DNA of 64,000 nucleotides from Brachyhypopomus gauderio (taxonomy: Eukaryota > Chordata > Actinopteri > Gymnotiformes > Hypopomidae). Below are positions 1 through 11,239 of this stretch, in pieces. The DNA lies in assembly GCF_052324685.1 (NCBI RefSeq), contig NW_027507056.1, positions 108,501 through 172,500 of the forward strand. Direction: 5' to 3'. The notes under the pieces are model-generated. The model made no database searches. It saw only the letters and a program-made list of their open reading frames with translations, and was not told the DNA's origin. The position numbers and the translations under genes were made by a program. The stretch's first letter is position 1, and each line of letters starts with the position of its first letter.

Positions 1-702
1 AAGTACTCTGAATCATTGTGCCTGCAAGGAGGTGGTAAAAAGAACACATTGTGGTGATATTGACTCACTGTTGCCACTCCTCTTTTACCATCGTCAGTTT
101 GTGGACTTATGATAGGAAAAACTCAAAGAATCTTGGTGACCTACAAGTTTGATTCATCTGCCTTCCTAGTTAAGTCATGCAAACCATTTGCTGCAAAATT
201 GGCTTTAGCTACATTGGCAATTCATTTTGTCTTCGTATTCCAGTGCATTGTACCGAACTGCAATATCCATCTTAGATCAACTGAGATTTTGCATTTCTCT
301 CTTTCCCACATGCAAGTTCTGAATTTCTTGGCACACATTACTGCTTTGCATCTACTAAAAGCACTCCAGAGAAAGCTTCACTTCATACCTTCATGAGGTA
401 GGTGTCGTTTGTACTTGTATTTTGGTGGTATTTTTGTTTTTTTTTTTGTTTGTGCGCGTTGTTTGTCTACTCTTGGAACATCCTGTGATTGGTTAGGGTA
501 GGATTAGAGTTTAATTACGTTGGCCTCAGATTCTGGTTAATTCCAGGCTTCTTGTGCTAACCTTGTTGTTTGTTAGCTGTTGTTGGCAGTAATTAGTTGC
601 TGCAGGTGCACTTGCCGCCATGCTCCAAGGAGTGAATTGGGGGCGGATACATTTTTTCTCCAGCTTTGTTAGTTCTTCCTCAGCCTCGCTTCTTCTTTCC
701 TA

Positions 703-775
703 GCCTCGTTAGCGCAGTAGGTAGCGCGTCAGTCTCATAATCTGAAGGTCGTGAGTTCGACCCTCACACGGGGCA
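703..775 (+). tRNA. tRNA-Met-CAT: tRNA-Met(CAT), elongator, unit 1
   Basis: Elongator methionine tRNA, 73 nt, no intron, CCA not encoded. The acceptor stem GCCTCGT pairs with ACGGGGC with a T4-G69 wobble, the D stem is GCGC/GCGC, the anticodon loop reads CTCATAA with anticodon CAT, and the T stem is GTGAG/CTCAC. Box A (TAGCGCAGTAGG) and box B (GAGTTCGACCC) are intact, so Pol III transcription from the internal promoter is expected. It differs from the common vertebrate gene mainly at T-loop position 60 (C for T). It is not the initiator tRNA, which has a different acceptor and anticodon stem. A T4 terminator follows at 785-788. Confidence 0.98.
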
Positions 776-784
776 GCAGAAGCA

Positions 785-788
785 TTTT
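785..788 (+). terminator. Pol III terminator of tRNA-Met, unit 1
   Basis: T4 run 10 bp after the tRNA 3' end. Units 1 and 4 have AGCATTTTG here; the others have AGCTTTTTG (T5), a stronger Pol III stop. Confidence 0.75.
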
Positions 789-1358
789 GAAAAGATTGAC
801 GAGCCCCCAAAAGATGCTCAAACGCTCTTTCCTTATTCACTCGCATGCTGAGCACACCCCCTACCTGAAAATAGTATTGGCACATGACTCTTACAGGTCA
901 TCCCTAGTTGATTCAAGCTGTGCTTTTTCTTTTGTAAATTCGCGTGTACACAGCAAGTTGTGTTGCATCCAATTCAATTCTCTCCACTGACCGTTCAGTC
1001 AATACCTTGATGGCGTCTGTATTGACACCTCTACTGAGACATCAAGCTGCCTCTTTGGAGCATGTTCGCTCCCAGATCAAACTGCAGTGTCGTGGTGCCA
1101 ACACAGAATAATGGACCACGTCGGACACTTTTCACTTTTGATTCTTTTTGATTCACTTTTGATGACACGCTTTTGAATACCTGATCACCTGGAATTGGTA
1201 CCAGCTTGAAGTTAATAGTGAGTAGACTTATGGAGATTCATTTATTTGAATTTTCTTCTCAAGCCATTTGCAACTCAGAAGCAATGACACTTGTGCACTC
1301 ATCATTGAGCTTGAGGAAGTCCAAGGAATTGATCTCTATGTTACTCTCGCTCCGCCGA

Positions 1359-1440
1359 GCTGCGATGGCCGAGAGGTTAAGGCGTTGGACTTGAAATCCA
1401 ATGGGGTTTCCCCGCGCAGGTTCGACTCCTGCTTGCAGCG
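1359..1440 (+). tRNA. tRNA-Ser-TGA: tRNA-Ser(TGA), unit 1
   Basis: Serine tRNA, 82 nt, reading UCA codons. The acceptor GCTGCGA pairs with TTGCAGC (one G-T wobble) and the discriminator is G73, a serine identity feature. The anticodon stem TTGGA/TCCAA encloses loop CTTGAAA with anticodon TGA. The long class II variable arm TGGGGTTTCCCCG is present. The T stem is GCAGG/CCTGC. Box A (TGGCCGAGAGG) and box B (GGTTCGACTCC) are intact. The first downstream T4 is 56 nt away, giving an unusually long 3' trailer that contains a hairpin. Confidence 0.98.
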
Positions 1441-1496
1441 TGAGTGTCTTGTTGGGCGTGTGGAAAGAGAGAGTGTGCTCTCTTCCTGCTAGCCAG

Positions 1497-1500
1497 TTTT
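1497..1500 (+). terminator. Pol III terminator of tRNA-Ser, unit 1
   Basis: First T4 run after tRNA-Ser. The 56-nt trailer before it contains an inverted repeat at 1462-1486: GGAAAGAGAG against CTCTCTTCC, with one bulged A and a short AGTGTG-type loop. Confidence 0.6.
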
Positions 1501-1594
1501 AAATATGCTTCTCATGCCATTTGCAACTTTGTGCTGCCAAACTTTAGCAGTCCTAACTGATCCTGAAATAGTCCCAGGAATTGAGTTACAAATG

Positions 1595-1650
1595 GCTGCT
1601 TCGTCGTTACAATGTGTTGGCATGGAAATGCAGTGGGGTCTCTTGCAGCG
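1595..1650 (+). pseudogene. Decayed tRNA-Ser relic 236 bp downstream of tRNA-Ser (in every unit)
   Basis: The segment starts GCTGC and ends TTGCAGCG like the intact gene. Its middle, GTTGGCATGGAAATGCAGTG, aligns with the anticodon arm and variable-arm start, with about 26 nt lost from the D and T arms. The flank also matches: TTCTCATGCCATTTGCAACT (near 1508) and GTCCCAGGAATTGAG (1571 on) echo TTCTCAAGCCATTTGCAACT and GTCCAAGGAATTGAT before the intact gene, about 252-254 bp apart. I infer an old local duplication of the tRNA-Ser gene whose second copy decayed before the array amplified. It recurs at the same offset in all full units (234 bp in unit 3). Confidence 0.6.
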
Positions 1651-1834
1651 TAGAGGATTAACTTGCCTCTCTAATGTGATTTGTGATGAGACCTTATGCC
1701 ACCAGTGGGGAGAGCTCGCACTCACAGGTGCTTCATCCAAAGATCTTCATGCAACATAGCGATGTCTTGTTTCAGGTAAAAGAAAAAGTGCCACATTCTT
1801 TCATGGCCGGTCACTGGTTGCTCCGCCTTGCGCT

Positions 1835-1838
1835 AAAA
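1835..1838 (-). terminator. Pol III terminator of tRNA-Asp, unit 1
   Basis: AAAA on the plus strand is T4 for the minus-strand tRNA-Asp, 6 bp after its 3' end. It is kept in all units. Confidence 0.75.
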
Positions 1839-1844
1839 GAGGGT

Positions 1845-1916
1845 CTCCCCGTCGGGGAATCTAACCCCGGTCTTCTGCGTGACAGGCGGAGATACTATCC
1901 ACTATACTAACGAGGA
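1845..1916 (-). tRNA. tRNA-Asp-GTC: tRNA-Asp(GTC), unit 1, probably defective
   Basis: Aspartate tRNA, 72 nt, anticodon GTC in loop CTGTCAC. Relative to most copies it has two damaging changes. C56A turns the T loop TTCGATT into TTAGATT, removing the invariant residue of box B that also pairs with G19. G41A breaks a C29-G41 anticodon-stem pair. Transcription by Pol III and folding should both suffer. Unit 4 carries the same pair of changes. Confidence 0.9.
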
Positions 1917-2678
1917 CACGTGCTGTGTCTCGCAGTGATGCTGAGTCAGGTGACGTGCACTTGTCCCCTTGATTTTAAAGTACTCTGAATCATTGTGCCT
2001 GCAAGGAGGTGGTAAAAAGAACACATTGTGGTGATATTGACTCACTGTTGCCACTCCTCTTTTACCATCGTCAGTTTGTGGACTTATGATAGGAAAAACT
2101 CAAAGAATCTTGGTGACCTACAGGTTTGATTCATCTGCCTTCCTAGTTAAGTCATGCAAACCATTTGCTGCAAAATTGGCTTTAGCTACATTGGCAATTC
2201 ATTTTGTCTTCGTATTCCAGTGCATTGTACCGAACTGCAATATCCATCTTAGATCAACTGAGATTTTGCATTTCTCTCTTTCCCACATGCAAGTTCTGAA
2301 TTTCTTGGCACACATTACTGCTTTGCATCTACTAAAAGCACTCCAGAGAAAGCTTCACTTCATACCTTCATGAGGTAGGTGTCGTTTGTACTTGTATTTT
2401 GGTGGTATTTTTGTTTTTTTTTTGTTTGTGTGCGTTGTTTGTCTACTCTTGGAACATCCTGTGATTGGTTAGGGTAGGATTAGAGTTTAATTACGTTGGC
2501 CTCAGATTCTGGTTAATTCCAGGCTTCTTGTGCTAACCTTGTTGTTTGTTAGCTGTTGTTGGCAGTAATTAGTTGCTGCAGGTGCACTTGCCGCCATGCT
2601 CCAAGGAGTGAATTGGGGGCGGATACATTTTTTCTCCAGCTTTGTTAGTTCTTCCTCAGCCTCGCTTCTTCTTTCCTA

Positions 2679-2751
2679 GCCTCGTTAGCGCAGTAGGTAG
2701 CGCGTCAGTCTCATAATCTGAAGGTCGTGAGTTCGACCCTCACACGGGGCA
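2679..2751 (+). tRNA. tRNA-Met-CAT: tRNA-Met(CAT), unit 2
   Basis: Body as in the 703-775 copy; T5 terminator at 2760-2764. Confidence 0.98.
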
Positions 2752-3334
2752 GCAGAAGCTTTTTGAAAAGATTGACGAGCCCCCAAAAGATGCTCAAACG
2801 CTCTTTCCTTATTCACTCGCATGCTGAGCACACCCCCTACCTGAAAATAGTATTGGCACATGACTCTTACAGGTCATCCCTAGTTGATTCAAGCTGTGCT
2901 TTTTCTTTTGTAAATTCGCGTGTACACAGCAAGTTGTGTTGCATCCAATTCAATTCTCTCCACTGACCGTTCAGTCAATACCTTGTTGGCGTCTGTATTG
3001 ACACCTTTACTGAGACATCAAGCTGCCTCTTTGGAGCATGTTCGCTCCCAGATCAAACTGCAGTGTCGTGGTGCCAACACAGAATAATGGACCACGTCGG
3101 ACACTTTTCACTTTTGATTCTTTTTGATTCACTTTTGATGACACGCTTTTGAATACCTGATCACTTGGAATTGGTACCAGCTTGAAGTTAATAGTGAGTA
3201 GACTTATGGAGATTCATTTATTTGAATTTTCTTCTCAAGCCATTTGCAACTCAGAAGCAATGACACTTGTGCACTCATCATTGAGCTTGAGGAAGTCCAA
3301 GGAATTGATCTCTATGTTACTCTCGCTCCGCCGA

Positions 3335-3416
3335 GCTGCGATGGCCGAGAGGTTAAGGCGTTGGACTTGAAATCCAATGGGGTTTCCCCGCGCAGGTTCG
3401 ACTCCTGCTTGCAGCG
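3335..3416 (+). tRNA. tRNA-Ser-TGA: tRNA-Ser(TGA), unit 2
   Basis: Body as in the 1359-1440 copy; same long trailer. Confidence 0.98.
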
Positions 3417-3820
3417 TGAGTGTCTTGTTGGGCGTGTGGAAAGAGAGAGTGTGCTCTCTTCCTGCTAGCCAGTTTTAAATATGCTTCTCATGCCATTTGC
3501 AACTTTGTGCTGCCAAACTTTAGCAGTCCTAACTGATCCTGAAATAGTCCCAGGAATTGAGTTACAAATGGCTGCTTCGTCGTTACAATGTGTTGGCATG
3601 GAAATGCAGTGGGGTCTCTTGCAGCTTAGAGGATTAACTTGCCTCTCTAATGTGATTTGTGATGAGACCTTATGCCACCAGTGGGGAGAGCTTGCACTCA
3701 CAGGTGCTTCATCCAAAGATCTTCATGCAACATAGTGATGTCTTGTTTCAGGTAAAAGAAAAAGTGCCACATTCTTTCATGGCCGGTCACTGGTTGCTCC
3801 GCCTTGCGCTAAAAGAGGGT

Positions 3821-3892
3821 CTCCCCGTTGGGGAATCGAACCCCGGTCTTCCGCGTGACAGGCGGAGATACTATCCACTATACTAACGAGGA
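3821..3892 (-). tRNA. tRNA-Asp-GTC: tRNA-Asp(GTC), unit 2, T-stem mismatch
   Basis: Box B TTCGATT is intact, but G65 is A, so the outermost T-stem pair C49-G65 becomes a C-A mismatch. Shared with unit 5. Mildly destabilising. Confidence 0.95.
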
Positions 3893-4655
3893 CACGTGCT
3901 GTGTCTCGCAGTGATGCTGAGTCAGGTGACGTGCACTTGTCCCCTTGATTTTAAAGTACTCTGAATCATTGTGCCTGCAAGGAGGTGGTAAAAAGAACAC
4001 ATTGTGGTGATATTGACTCACTGTTGCCACTCCTCTTTTACCATCGTCAGTTTGTGGACTTATGATAGGAAAAACTCAAAGAATCTTGGTGACCTACAAG
4101 TTTGATTCATCTGCCTTCCTAGTTAAGTCATGCAAACCATTTGCTGCAAAATTGGCTTTAGCTACATTGGCAATTCATTTTGTCTTCGTATTCCAGTGCA
4201 TTGTACCGAACTGCAATATCCATCTTAGATCAACTGAGATTTTGCATTTCTCTCTTTCCCACATGCAAGTTCTGAATTTCTTGGCACACATTACTGCTTT
4301 GCATCTACTAAAAGCACTCCAGAGAAAGCTTCACTTCATACCTTCATGAGGTAGGTGTCGTTTGTACTTGTATTTTGGTGGTATTTTTGTTTTTTTTTTT
4401 GTTTGTGTGCGTTGTTTGTCTACTCTTGGAACATCCTGTGATTGGTTAGGGTAGGATTAGAGTTTAATTACGTTGGCCTCAGATTCTGGTTAATTCCAGG
4501 CTTCTTGTGCTAACCTTGTTGTTTGTTAGCTGTTGTTGGCAGTAATTAGTTGCTGCAGGTGCACTTGCCGCCATGCTCCAAGGAGTGAATTGGGGGCGGA
4601 TACATTTTTTCTCCAGCTTTGTTAGTTCTTCCTCAGCCTCGCTTCTTCTTTCCTA

Positions 4656-4728
4656 GCCTCGTTAGCGCAGTAGGTAGCGCGTCAGTCTCATAATCTGAAG
4701 GTCGTGAGTTCGACCCTCACACGGGGCA
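4656..4728 (+). tRNA. tRNA-Met-CAT: tRNA-Met(CAT), unit 3
   Basis: Intact body; T5 terminator follows. Confidence 0.98.
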
Positions 4729-5311
4729 GCAGAAGCTTTTTGAAAAGATTGACGAGCCCCCAAAAGATGCTCAAACGCTCTTTCCTTATTCACTCGCATG
4801 CTGAGCACACCCCCTACCTGAAAATAGTATTGGCACATGACTCTTACAGGTCATCCCTAGTTGATTCAAGCTGTGCTTTTTCTTTTGTAAATTCGCGTGT
4901 ACACAGCAAGTTGTGTTGCATCCAATTCAATTCTCTCCACTGACCGTTCAGTCAATATCTTGATGGCGTCTGTATTGACACCTCTACTGAGACATCAAGC
5001 TGCCTCTTTGGAGCATGTTCGCTCCCAGATCAAACTGCAGTGTCGTGGTGCCAACACAGAATAATGGACCACGTCGGACACTTTTCACTTTTGATTCTTT
5101 TTGATTCACTTTTGATGACACGCTTTTGAATACCTGATCACCTGGAATTGGTACCAGCTTGAAGTTAATAGTGAGTAGACTTATGGAGATTCATTTATTT
5201 GAATTTTCTTCTCAAGCCATTTGCAACTCAGAAGCAATGACACTTGTGCACTCATCATTGAGCTTGAGGAAGTCCAAGGAATTGATCTCTATGTTACTCT
5301 CGCTCCGCCGA

Positions 5312-5393
5312 GCTGCGATGGCCGAGAGGTTAAGGCGTTGGACTTGAAATCCAATGGGGTTTCCCCGCGCAGGTTCGACTCCTGCTTGCAGCG
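5312..5393 (+). tRNA. tRNA-Ser-TGA: tRNA-Ser(TGA), unit 3
   Basis: Intact body. The downstream trailer lost 2 bp of its GAGA run, shortening the hairpin, and has a C-to-T nearby (GGGTGTGTGG). Confidence 0.98.
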
Positions 5394-5795
5394 TGAGTGT
5401 CTTGTTGGGTGTGTGGAAAGAGAGTGTGCTCTCTTCCTGCTAGCCAGTTTTAAATATGCTTCTCATGCCATTTGCAACTTTGTGCTGCCAAACTTTAGCA
5501 GTCCTAACTGATCCTGAAATAGTCCCAGGAATTGAGTTACAAATGGCTGCTTCGTCGTTACAATGTGTTGGCATGGAAATGCAGTGGGGTCTCTTGCAGC
5601 GTAGAGGATTAACTTGCCTCTCTAATGTGATTTGTGATGAGACCTTATGCCACCAGTGGGGAGAGCTCGCACTCACAGGTGCTTCATCCAAAGATCTTCA
5701 TGCAACATAGCGATGTCTTGTTTCAGGTAAAAGAAAAAGTGCCACATTCTTTCATGGCCGGTCACTGGTTGCTCCGCCTTGCGCTAAAAGAGGGT

Positions 5796-5867
5796 CTCCC
5801 CGTCGGGGAATCGAACCCCGGTCTTCCGCGTGACAGGCGGAGATACTATCCACTATACTAACGAGGA
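5796..5867 (-). tRNA. tRNA-Asp-GTC: tRNA-Asp(GTC), unit 3
   Basis: Intact form, the reference copy for this gene in the window. Acceptor TCCTCGT pairs with ACGGGGA with a T4-G69 wobble, discriminator is G73, anticodon stem TCCGC/GCGGA, T stem CGGGG/CCCCG and box B GGTTCGATTCC. The T27-A43 pair replaces the C-G of the common vertebrate gene, a compensated change. Confidence 0.98.
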
Positions 5868-6630
5868 CACGTGCTGTGTCTCACAGTGATGCTGAGTCAG
5901 GTGACGTGCACTTGTCCCCTTGATTTTAAAGTACTCTGAATCATTGTGCCTGCAAGGAGGTGGTAAAAAGAACACATTGTGGTGATATTGACTCACTGTT
6001 GCCACTCCTCTTTTACCATCGTCAGTTTGTGGACTTATGATAGGAAAAACTCAAAGAATCTTGGTGACCTACAAGTTTGATTCATCTGCCTTCCTAGTTA
6101 AGTCATGCAAACCATTTGCTGCAAAATTGGCTTTAGCTACATTGGCAATTCATTTTGTCTTCGTATTCCAGTGCATTGTACCGAACTGCAATATCCATCT
6201 TAGATCAACTGAGATTTTGCATTTCTCTCTTTCCCACATGCAAGTTCTGAATTTCTTGGCACACATTACTGCTTTGCATCTACTAAAAGCACTCCAGAGA
6301 AAGCTTCACTTCATACCTTCATGAGGTAGGTGTCGTTTGTACTTGTATTTTGGTGGTATTTTTGTTTTTTTTTTTGTTTGTGCGCGTTGTTTGTCTACTC
6401 TTGGAACATCCTGTGATTGGTTAGGGTAGGATTAGAGTTTAATTACGTTGGCCTCAGATTCTGGTTAATTCCAGGCTTCTTGTGCTAACCTTGTTGTTTG
6501 TTAGCTGTTGTTGGCAGTAATTAGTTGCTGCAGGTGCACTTGCCGCCATGCTCCAAGGAGTGAATTGGGGGCGGATACATTTTTTCTCCAGCTTTGTTAG
6601 TTCTTCCTCAGCCTCGCTTCTTCTTTCCTA

Positions 6631-6703
6631 GCCTCGTTAGCGCAGTAGGTAGCGCGTCAGTCTCATAATCTGAAGGTCGTGAGTTCGACCCTCACACGGG
6701 GCA
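6631..6703 (+). tRNA. tRNA-Met-CAT: tRNA-Met(CAT), unit 4
   Basis: Intact body; T4 terminator as in unit 1. Confidence 0.98.
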
Positions 6704-7286
6704 GCAGAAGCATTTTGAAAAGATTGACGAGCCCCCAAAAGATGCTCAAACGCTCTTTCCTTATTCACTCGCATGCTGAGCACACCCCCTACCTGAAAAT
6801 AGTATTGGCACATGACTCTTACAGGTCATCCCTAGTTGATTCAAGCTGTGCTTTTTCTTTTGTAAATTCGCGTGTACACAGCAAGTTGTGTTGCATCCAA
6901 TTCAATTCTCTCCACTGACCGTTCAGTCAATACCTTGATGGCGTCTGTATTGACACCTCTACTGAGACATCAAGCTGCCTCTTTGGAGCATGTTCGCTCC
7001 CAGATCAAACTGCAGTGTCGTGGTGCCAACACAGAATAATGGACCACGTCGGACACTTTTCACTTTTGATTCTTTTTGATTCACTTTTGATGACACGCTT
7101 TTGAATACCTGATCACCTGGAATTGGTACCAGCTTGAAGTTAATAGTGAGTAGACTTATGGAGATTCATTTATTTGAATTTTCTTCTCAAGCCATTTGCA
7201 ACTCAGAAGCAATGACACTTGTGCACTCATCATTGAGCTTGAGGAAGTCCAAGGAATTGATCTCTATGTTACTCTCGCTCCGCCGA

Positions 7287-7368
7287 GCTGCGATGGCCGA
7301 GAGGTTAAGGCGTTGGACTTGAAATCCAATGGGGTTTCCCCGCGCAGGTTCGACTCCTGCTTGCAGCG
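7287..7368 (+). tRNA. tRNA-Ser-TGA: tRNA-Ser(TGA), unit 4
   Basis: Intact body. Confidence 0.98.
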
Positions 7369-7772
7369 TGAGTGTCTTGTTGGGCGTGTGGAAAGAGAGA
7401 GTGTGCTCTCTTCCTGCTAGCCAGTTTTAAATATGCTTCTCATGCCATTTGCAACTTTGTGCTGCCAAACTTTAGCAGTCCTAACTGATCCTGAAATAGT
7501 CCCAGGAATTGAGTTACAAATGGCTGCTTCGTCGTTACAATGTGTTGGCATGGAAATGCAGTGGGGTCTCTTGCAGCGTAGAGGATTAACTTGCCTCTCT
7601 AATGTGATTTGTGATGAGACCTTATGCCACCAGTGGGGAGAGCTCGCACTCACAGGTGCTTCATCCAAAGATCTTCATGCAACATAGCGATGTCTTGTTT
7701 CAGGTAAAAGAAAAAGTGCCACATTCTTTCATGGCCGGTCACTGGTTGCTCCGCCTTGCGCTAAAAGAGGGT

Positions 7773-7844
7773 CTCCCCGTCGGGGAATCTAACCCCGGTC
7801 TTCTGCGTGACAGGCGGAGATACTATCCACTATACTAACGAGGA
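7773..7844 (-). tRNA. tRNA-Asp-GTC: tRNA-Asp(GTC), unit 4, probably defective
   Basis: Carries the C56A box B change and G41A stem change seen in unit 1, so it was copied by the 5.9-kb duplication. Confidence 0.9.
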
Positions 7845-8606
7845 CACGTGCTGTGTCTCGCAGTGATGCTGAGTCAGGTGACGTGCACTTGTCCCCTTGA
7901 TTTTAAAGTACTCTGAATCATTGTGCCTGCAAGGAGGTGGTAAAAAGAACACATTGTGGTGATATTGACTCACTGTTGCCACTCCTCTTTTACCATCGTC
8001 AGTTTGTGGACTTATGATAGGAAAAACTCAAAGAATCTTGGTGACCTACAGGTTTGATTCATCTGCCTTCCTAGTTAAGTCATGCAAACCATTTGCTGCA
8101 AAATTGGCTTTAGCTACATTGGCAATTCATTTTGTCTTCGTATTCCAGTGCATTGTACCGAACTGCAATATCCATCTTAGATCAACTGAGATTTTGCATT
8201 TCTCTCTTTCCCACATGCAAGTTCTGAATTTCTTGGCACACATTACTGCTTTGCATCTACTAAAAGCACTCCAGAGAAAGCTTCACTTCATACCTTCATG
8301 AGGTAGGTGTCGTTTGTACTTGTATTTTGGTGGTATTTTTGTTTTTTTTTTGTTTGTGTGCGTTGTTTGTCTACTCTTGGAACATCCTGTGATTGGTTAG
8401 GGTAGGATTAGAGTTTAATTACGTTGGCCTCAGATTCTGGTTAATTCCAGGCTTCTTGTGCTAACCTTGTTGTTTGTTAGCTGTTGTTGGCAGTAATTAG
8501 TTGCTGCAGGTGCACTTGCCGCCATGCTCCAAGGAGTGAATTGGGGGCGGATACATTTTTTCTCCAGCTTTGTTAGTTCTTCCTCAGCCTCGCTTCTTCT
8601 TTCCTA

Positions 8607-8679
8607 GCCTCGTTAGCGCAGTAGGTAGCGCGTCAGTCTCATAATCTGAAGGTCGTGAGTTCGACCCTCACACGGGGCA
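8607..8679 (+). tRNA. tRNA-Met-CAT: tRNA-Met(CAT), unit 5
   Basis: Intact body; T5 terminator. Confidence 0.98.
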
Positions 8680-9262
8680 GCAGAAGCTTTTTGAAAAGAT
8701 TGACGAGCCCCCAAAAGATGCTCAAACGCTCTTTCCTTATTCACTCGCATGCTGAGCACACCCCCTACCTGAAAATAGTATTGGCACATGACTCTTACAG
8801 GTCATCCCTAGTTGATTCAAGCTGTGCTTTTTCTTTTGTAAATTCGCGTGTACACAGCAAGTTGTGTTGCATCCAATTCAATTCTCTCCACTGACCGTTC
8901 AGTCAATACCTTGTTGGCGTCTGTATTGACACCTTTACTGAGACATCAAGCTGCCTCTTTGGAGCATGTTCGCTCCCAGATCAAACTGCAGTGTCGTGGT
9001 GCCAACACAGAATAATGGACCACGTCGGACACTTTTCACTTTTGATTCTTTTTGATTCACTTTTGATGACACGCTTTTGAATACCTGATCACTTGGAATT
9101 GGTACCAGCTTGAAGTTAATAGTGAGTAGACTTATGGAGATTCATTTATTTGAATTTTCTTCTCAAGCCATTTGCAACTCAGAAGCAATGACACTTGTGC
9201 ACTCATCATTGAGCTTGAGGAAGTCCAAGGAATTGATCTCTATGTTACTCTCGCTCCGCCGA

Positions 9263-9344
9263 GCTGCGATGGCCGAGAGGTTAAGGCGTTGGACTTGAAA
9301 TCCAATGGGGTTTCCCCGCGCAGGTTCGACTCCTGCTTGCAGCG
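9263..9344 (+). tRNA. tRNA-Ser-TGA: tRNA-Ser(TGA), unit 5
   Basis: Intact body. Confidence 0.98.
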
Positions 9345-9748
9345 TGAGTGTCTTGTTGGGCGTGTGGAAAGAGAGAGTGTGCTCTCTTCCTGCTAGCCAG
9401 TTTTAAATATGCTTCTCATGCCATTTGCAACTTTGTGCTGCCAAACTTTAGCAGTCCTAACTGATCCTGAAATAGTCCCAGGAATTGAGTTACAAATGGC
9501 TGCTTCGTCGTTACAATGTGTTGGCATGGAAATGCAGTGGGGTCTCTTGCAGCTTAGAGGATTAACTTGCCTCTCTAATGTGATTTGTGATGAGACCTTA
9601 TGCCACCAGTGGGGAGAGCTTGCACTCACAGGTGCTTCATCCAAAGATCTTCATGCAACATAGTGATGTCTTGTTTCAGGTAAAAGAAAAAGTGCCACAT
9701 TCTTTCATGGCCGGTCACTGGTTGCTCCGCCTTGCGCTAAAAGAGGGT

Positions 9749-9820
9749 CTCCCCGTTGGGGAATCGAACCCCGGTCTTCCGCGTGACAGGCGGAGATACT
9801 ATCCACTATACTAACGAGGA
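9749..9820 (-). tRNA. tRNA-Asp-GTC: tRNA-Asp(GTC), unit 5, T-stem mismatch
   Basis: G65A as in unit 2, giving C49-A65. Confidence 0.95.
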
Positions 9821-10583
9821 CACGTGCTGTGTCTCGCAGTGATGCTGAGTCAGGTGACGTGCACTTGTCCCCTTGATTTTAAAGTACTCTGAATCATTGT
9901 GCCTGCAAGGAGGTGGTAAAAAGAACACATTGTGGTGATATTGACTCACTGTTGCCACTCCTCTTTTACCATCGTCAGTTTGTGGACTTATGATAGGAAA
10001 AACTCAAAGAATCTTGGTGACCTACAAGTTTGATTCATCTGCCTTCCTAGTTAAGTCATGCAAACCATTTGCTGCAAAATTGGCTTTAGCTACATTGGCA
10101 ATTCATTTTGTCTTCGTATTCCAGTGCATTGTACCGAACTGCAATATCCATCTTAGATCAACTGAGATTTTGCATTTCTCTCTTTCCCACATGCAAGTTC
10201 TGAATTTCTTGGCACACATTACTGCTTTGCATCTACTAAAAGCACTCCAGAGAAAGCTTCACTTCATACCTTCATGAGGTAGGTGTCGTTTGTACTTGTA
10301 TTTTGGTGGTATTTTTGTTTTTTTTTTTGTTTGTGTGCGTTGTTTGTCTACTCTTGGAACATCCTGTGATTGGTTAGGGTAGGATTAGAGTTTAATTACG
10401 TTGGCCTCAGATTCTGGTTAATTCCAGGCTTCTTGTGCTAACCTTGTTGTTTGTTAGCTGTTGTTGGCAGTAATTAGTTGCTGCAGGTGCACTTGCCGCC
10501 ATGCTCCAAGGAGTGAATTGGGGGCGGATACATTTTTTCTCCAGCTTTGTTAGTTCTTCCTCAGCCTCGCTTCTTCTTTCCTA

Positions 10584-10656
10584 GCCTCGTTAGCGCAGTA
10601 GGTAGCGCGTCAGTCTCATAATCTGAAGGTCGTGAGTTCGACCCTCACACGGGGCA
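10584..10656 (+). tRNA. tRNA-Met-CAT: tRNA-Met(CAT), unit 6
   Basis: Intact body. Confidence 0.98.
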
Positions 10657-11239
10657 GCAGAAGCTTTTTGAAAAGATTGACGAGCCCCCAAAAGATGCTC
10701 AAACGCTCTTTCCTTATTCACTCGCATGCTGAGCACACCCCCTACCTGAAAATAGTATTGGCACATGACTCTTACAGGTCATCCCTAGTTGATTCAAGCT
10801 GTGCTTTTTCTTTTGTAAATTCGCGTGTACACAGCAAGTTGTGTTGCATCCAATTCAATTCTCTCCACTGACCGTTCAGTCAATATCTTGATGGCGTCTG
10901 TATTGACACCTCTACTGAGACATCAAGCTGCCTCTTTGGAGCATGTTCGCTCCCAGATCAAACTGCAGTGTCGTGGTGCCAACACAGAATAATGGACCAC
11001 GTCGGACACTTTTCACTTTTGATTCTTTTTGATTCACTTTTGATGACACGCTTTTGAATACCTGATCACCTGGAATTGGTACCAGCTTGAAGTTAATAGT
11101 GAGTAGACTTATGGAGATTCATTTATTTGAATTTTCTTCTCAAGCCATTTGCAACTCAGAAGCAATGACACTTGTGCACTCATCATTGAGCTTGAGGAAG
11201 TCCAAGGAATTGATCTCTATGTTACTCTCGCTCCGCCGA

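Noticed and set aside
109-396. 95-codon open frame repeated in most units
   Set aside because: It is conserved only as far as the whole unit is, is fused to another frame by the deletion in short units, has no recognisable domain, and third positions are not preferentially variable.
618-701. Kozak-like GCCGCCATGC with a 27-codon frame ahead of tRNA-Met
   Set aside because: Very short, ends right before the tRNA gene, and is deleted in five units. Best seen as chance.
703-775. Initiator tRNA-Met
   Set aside because: The acceptor and anticodon stems match the elongator type; the initiator's GGG/CCC pairs flanking the anticodon loop are absent.
703-1916. tRNA-derived SINEs rather than genes
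   Set aside because: The tRNA bodies are full-length and foldable, with Pol III terminators close by for Met and Asp; no A-rich or LINE-type tail and no target-site duplications were seen.
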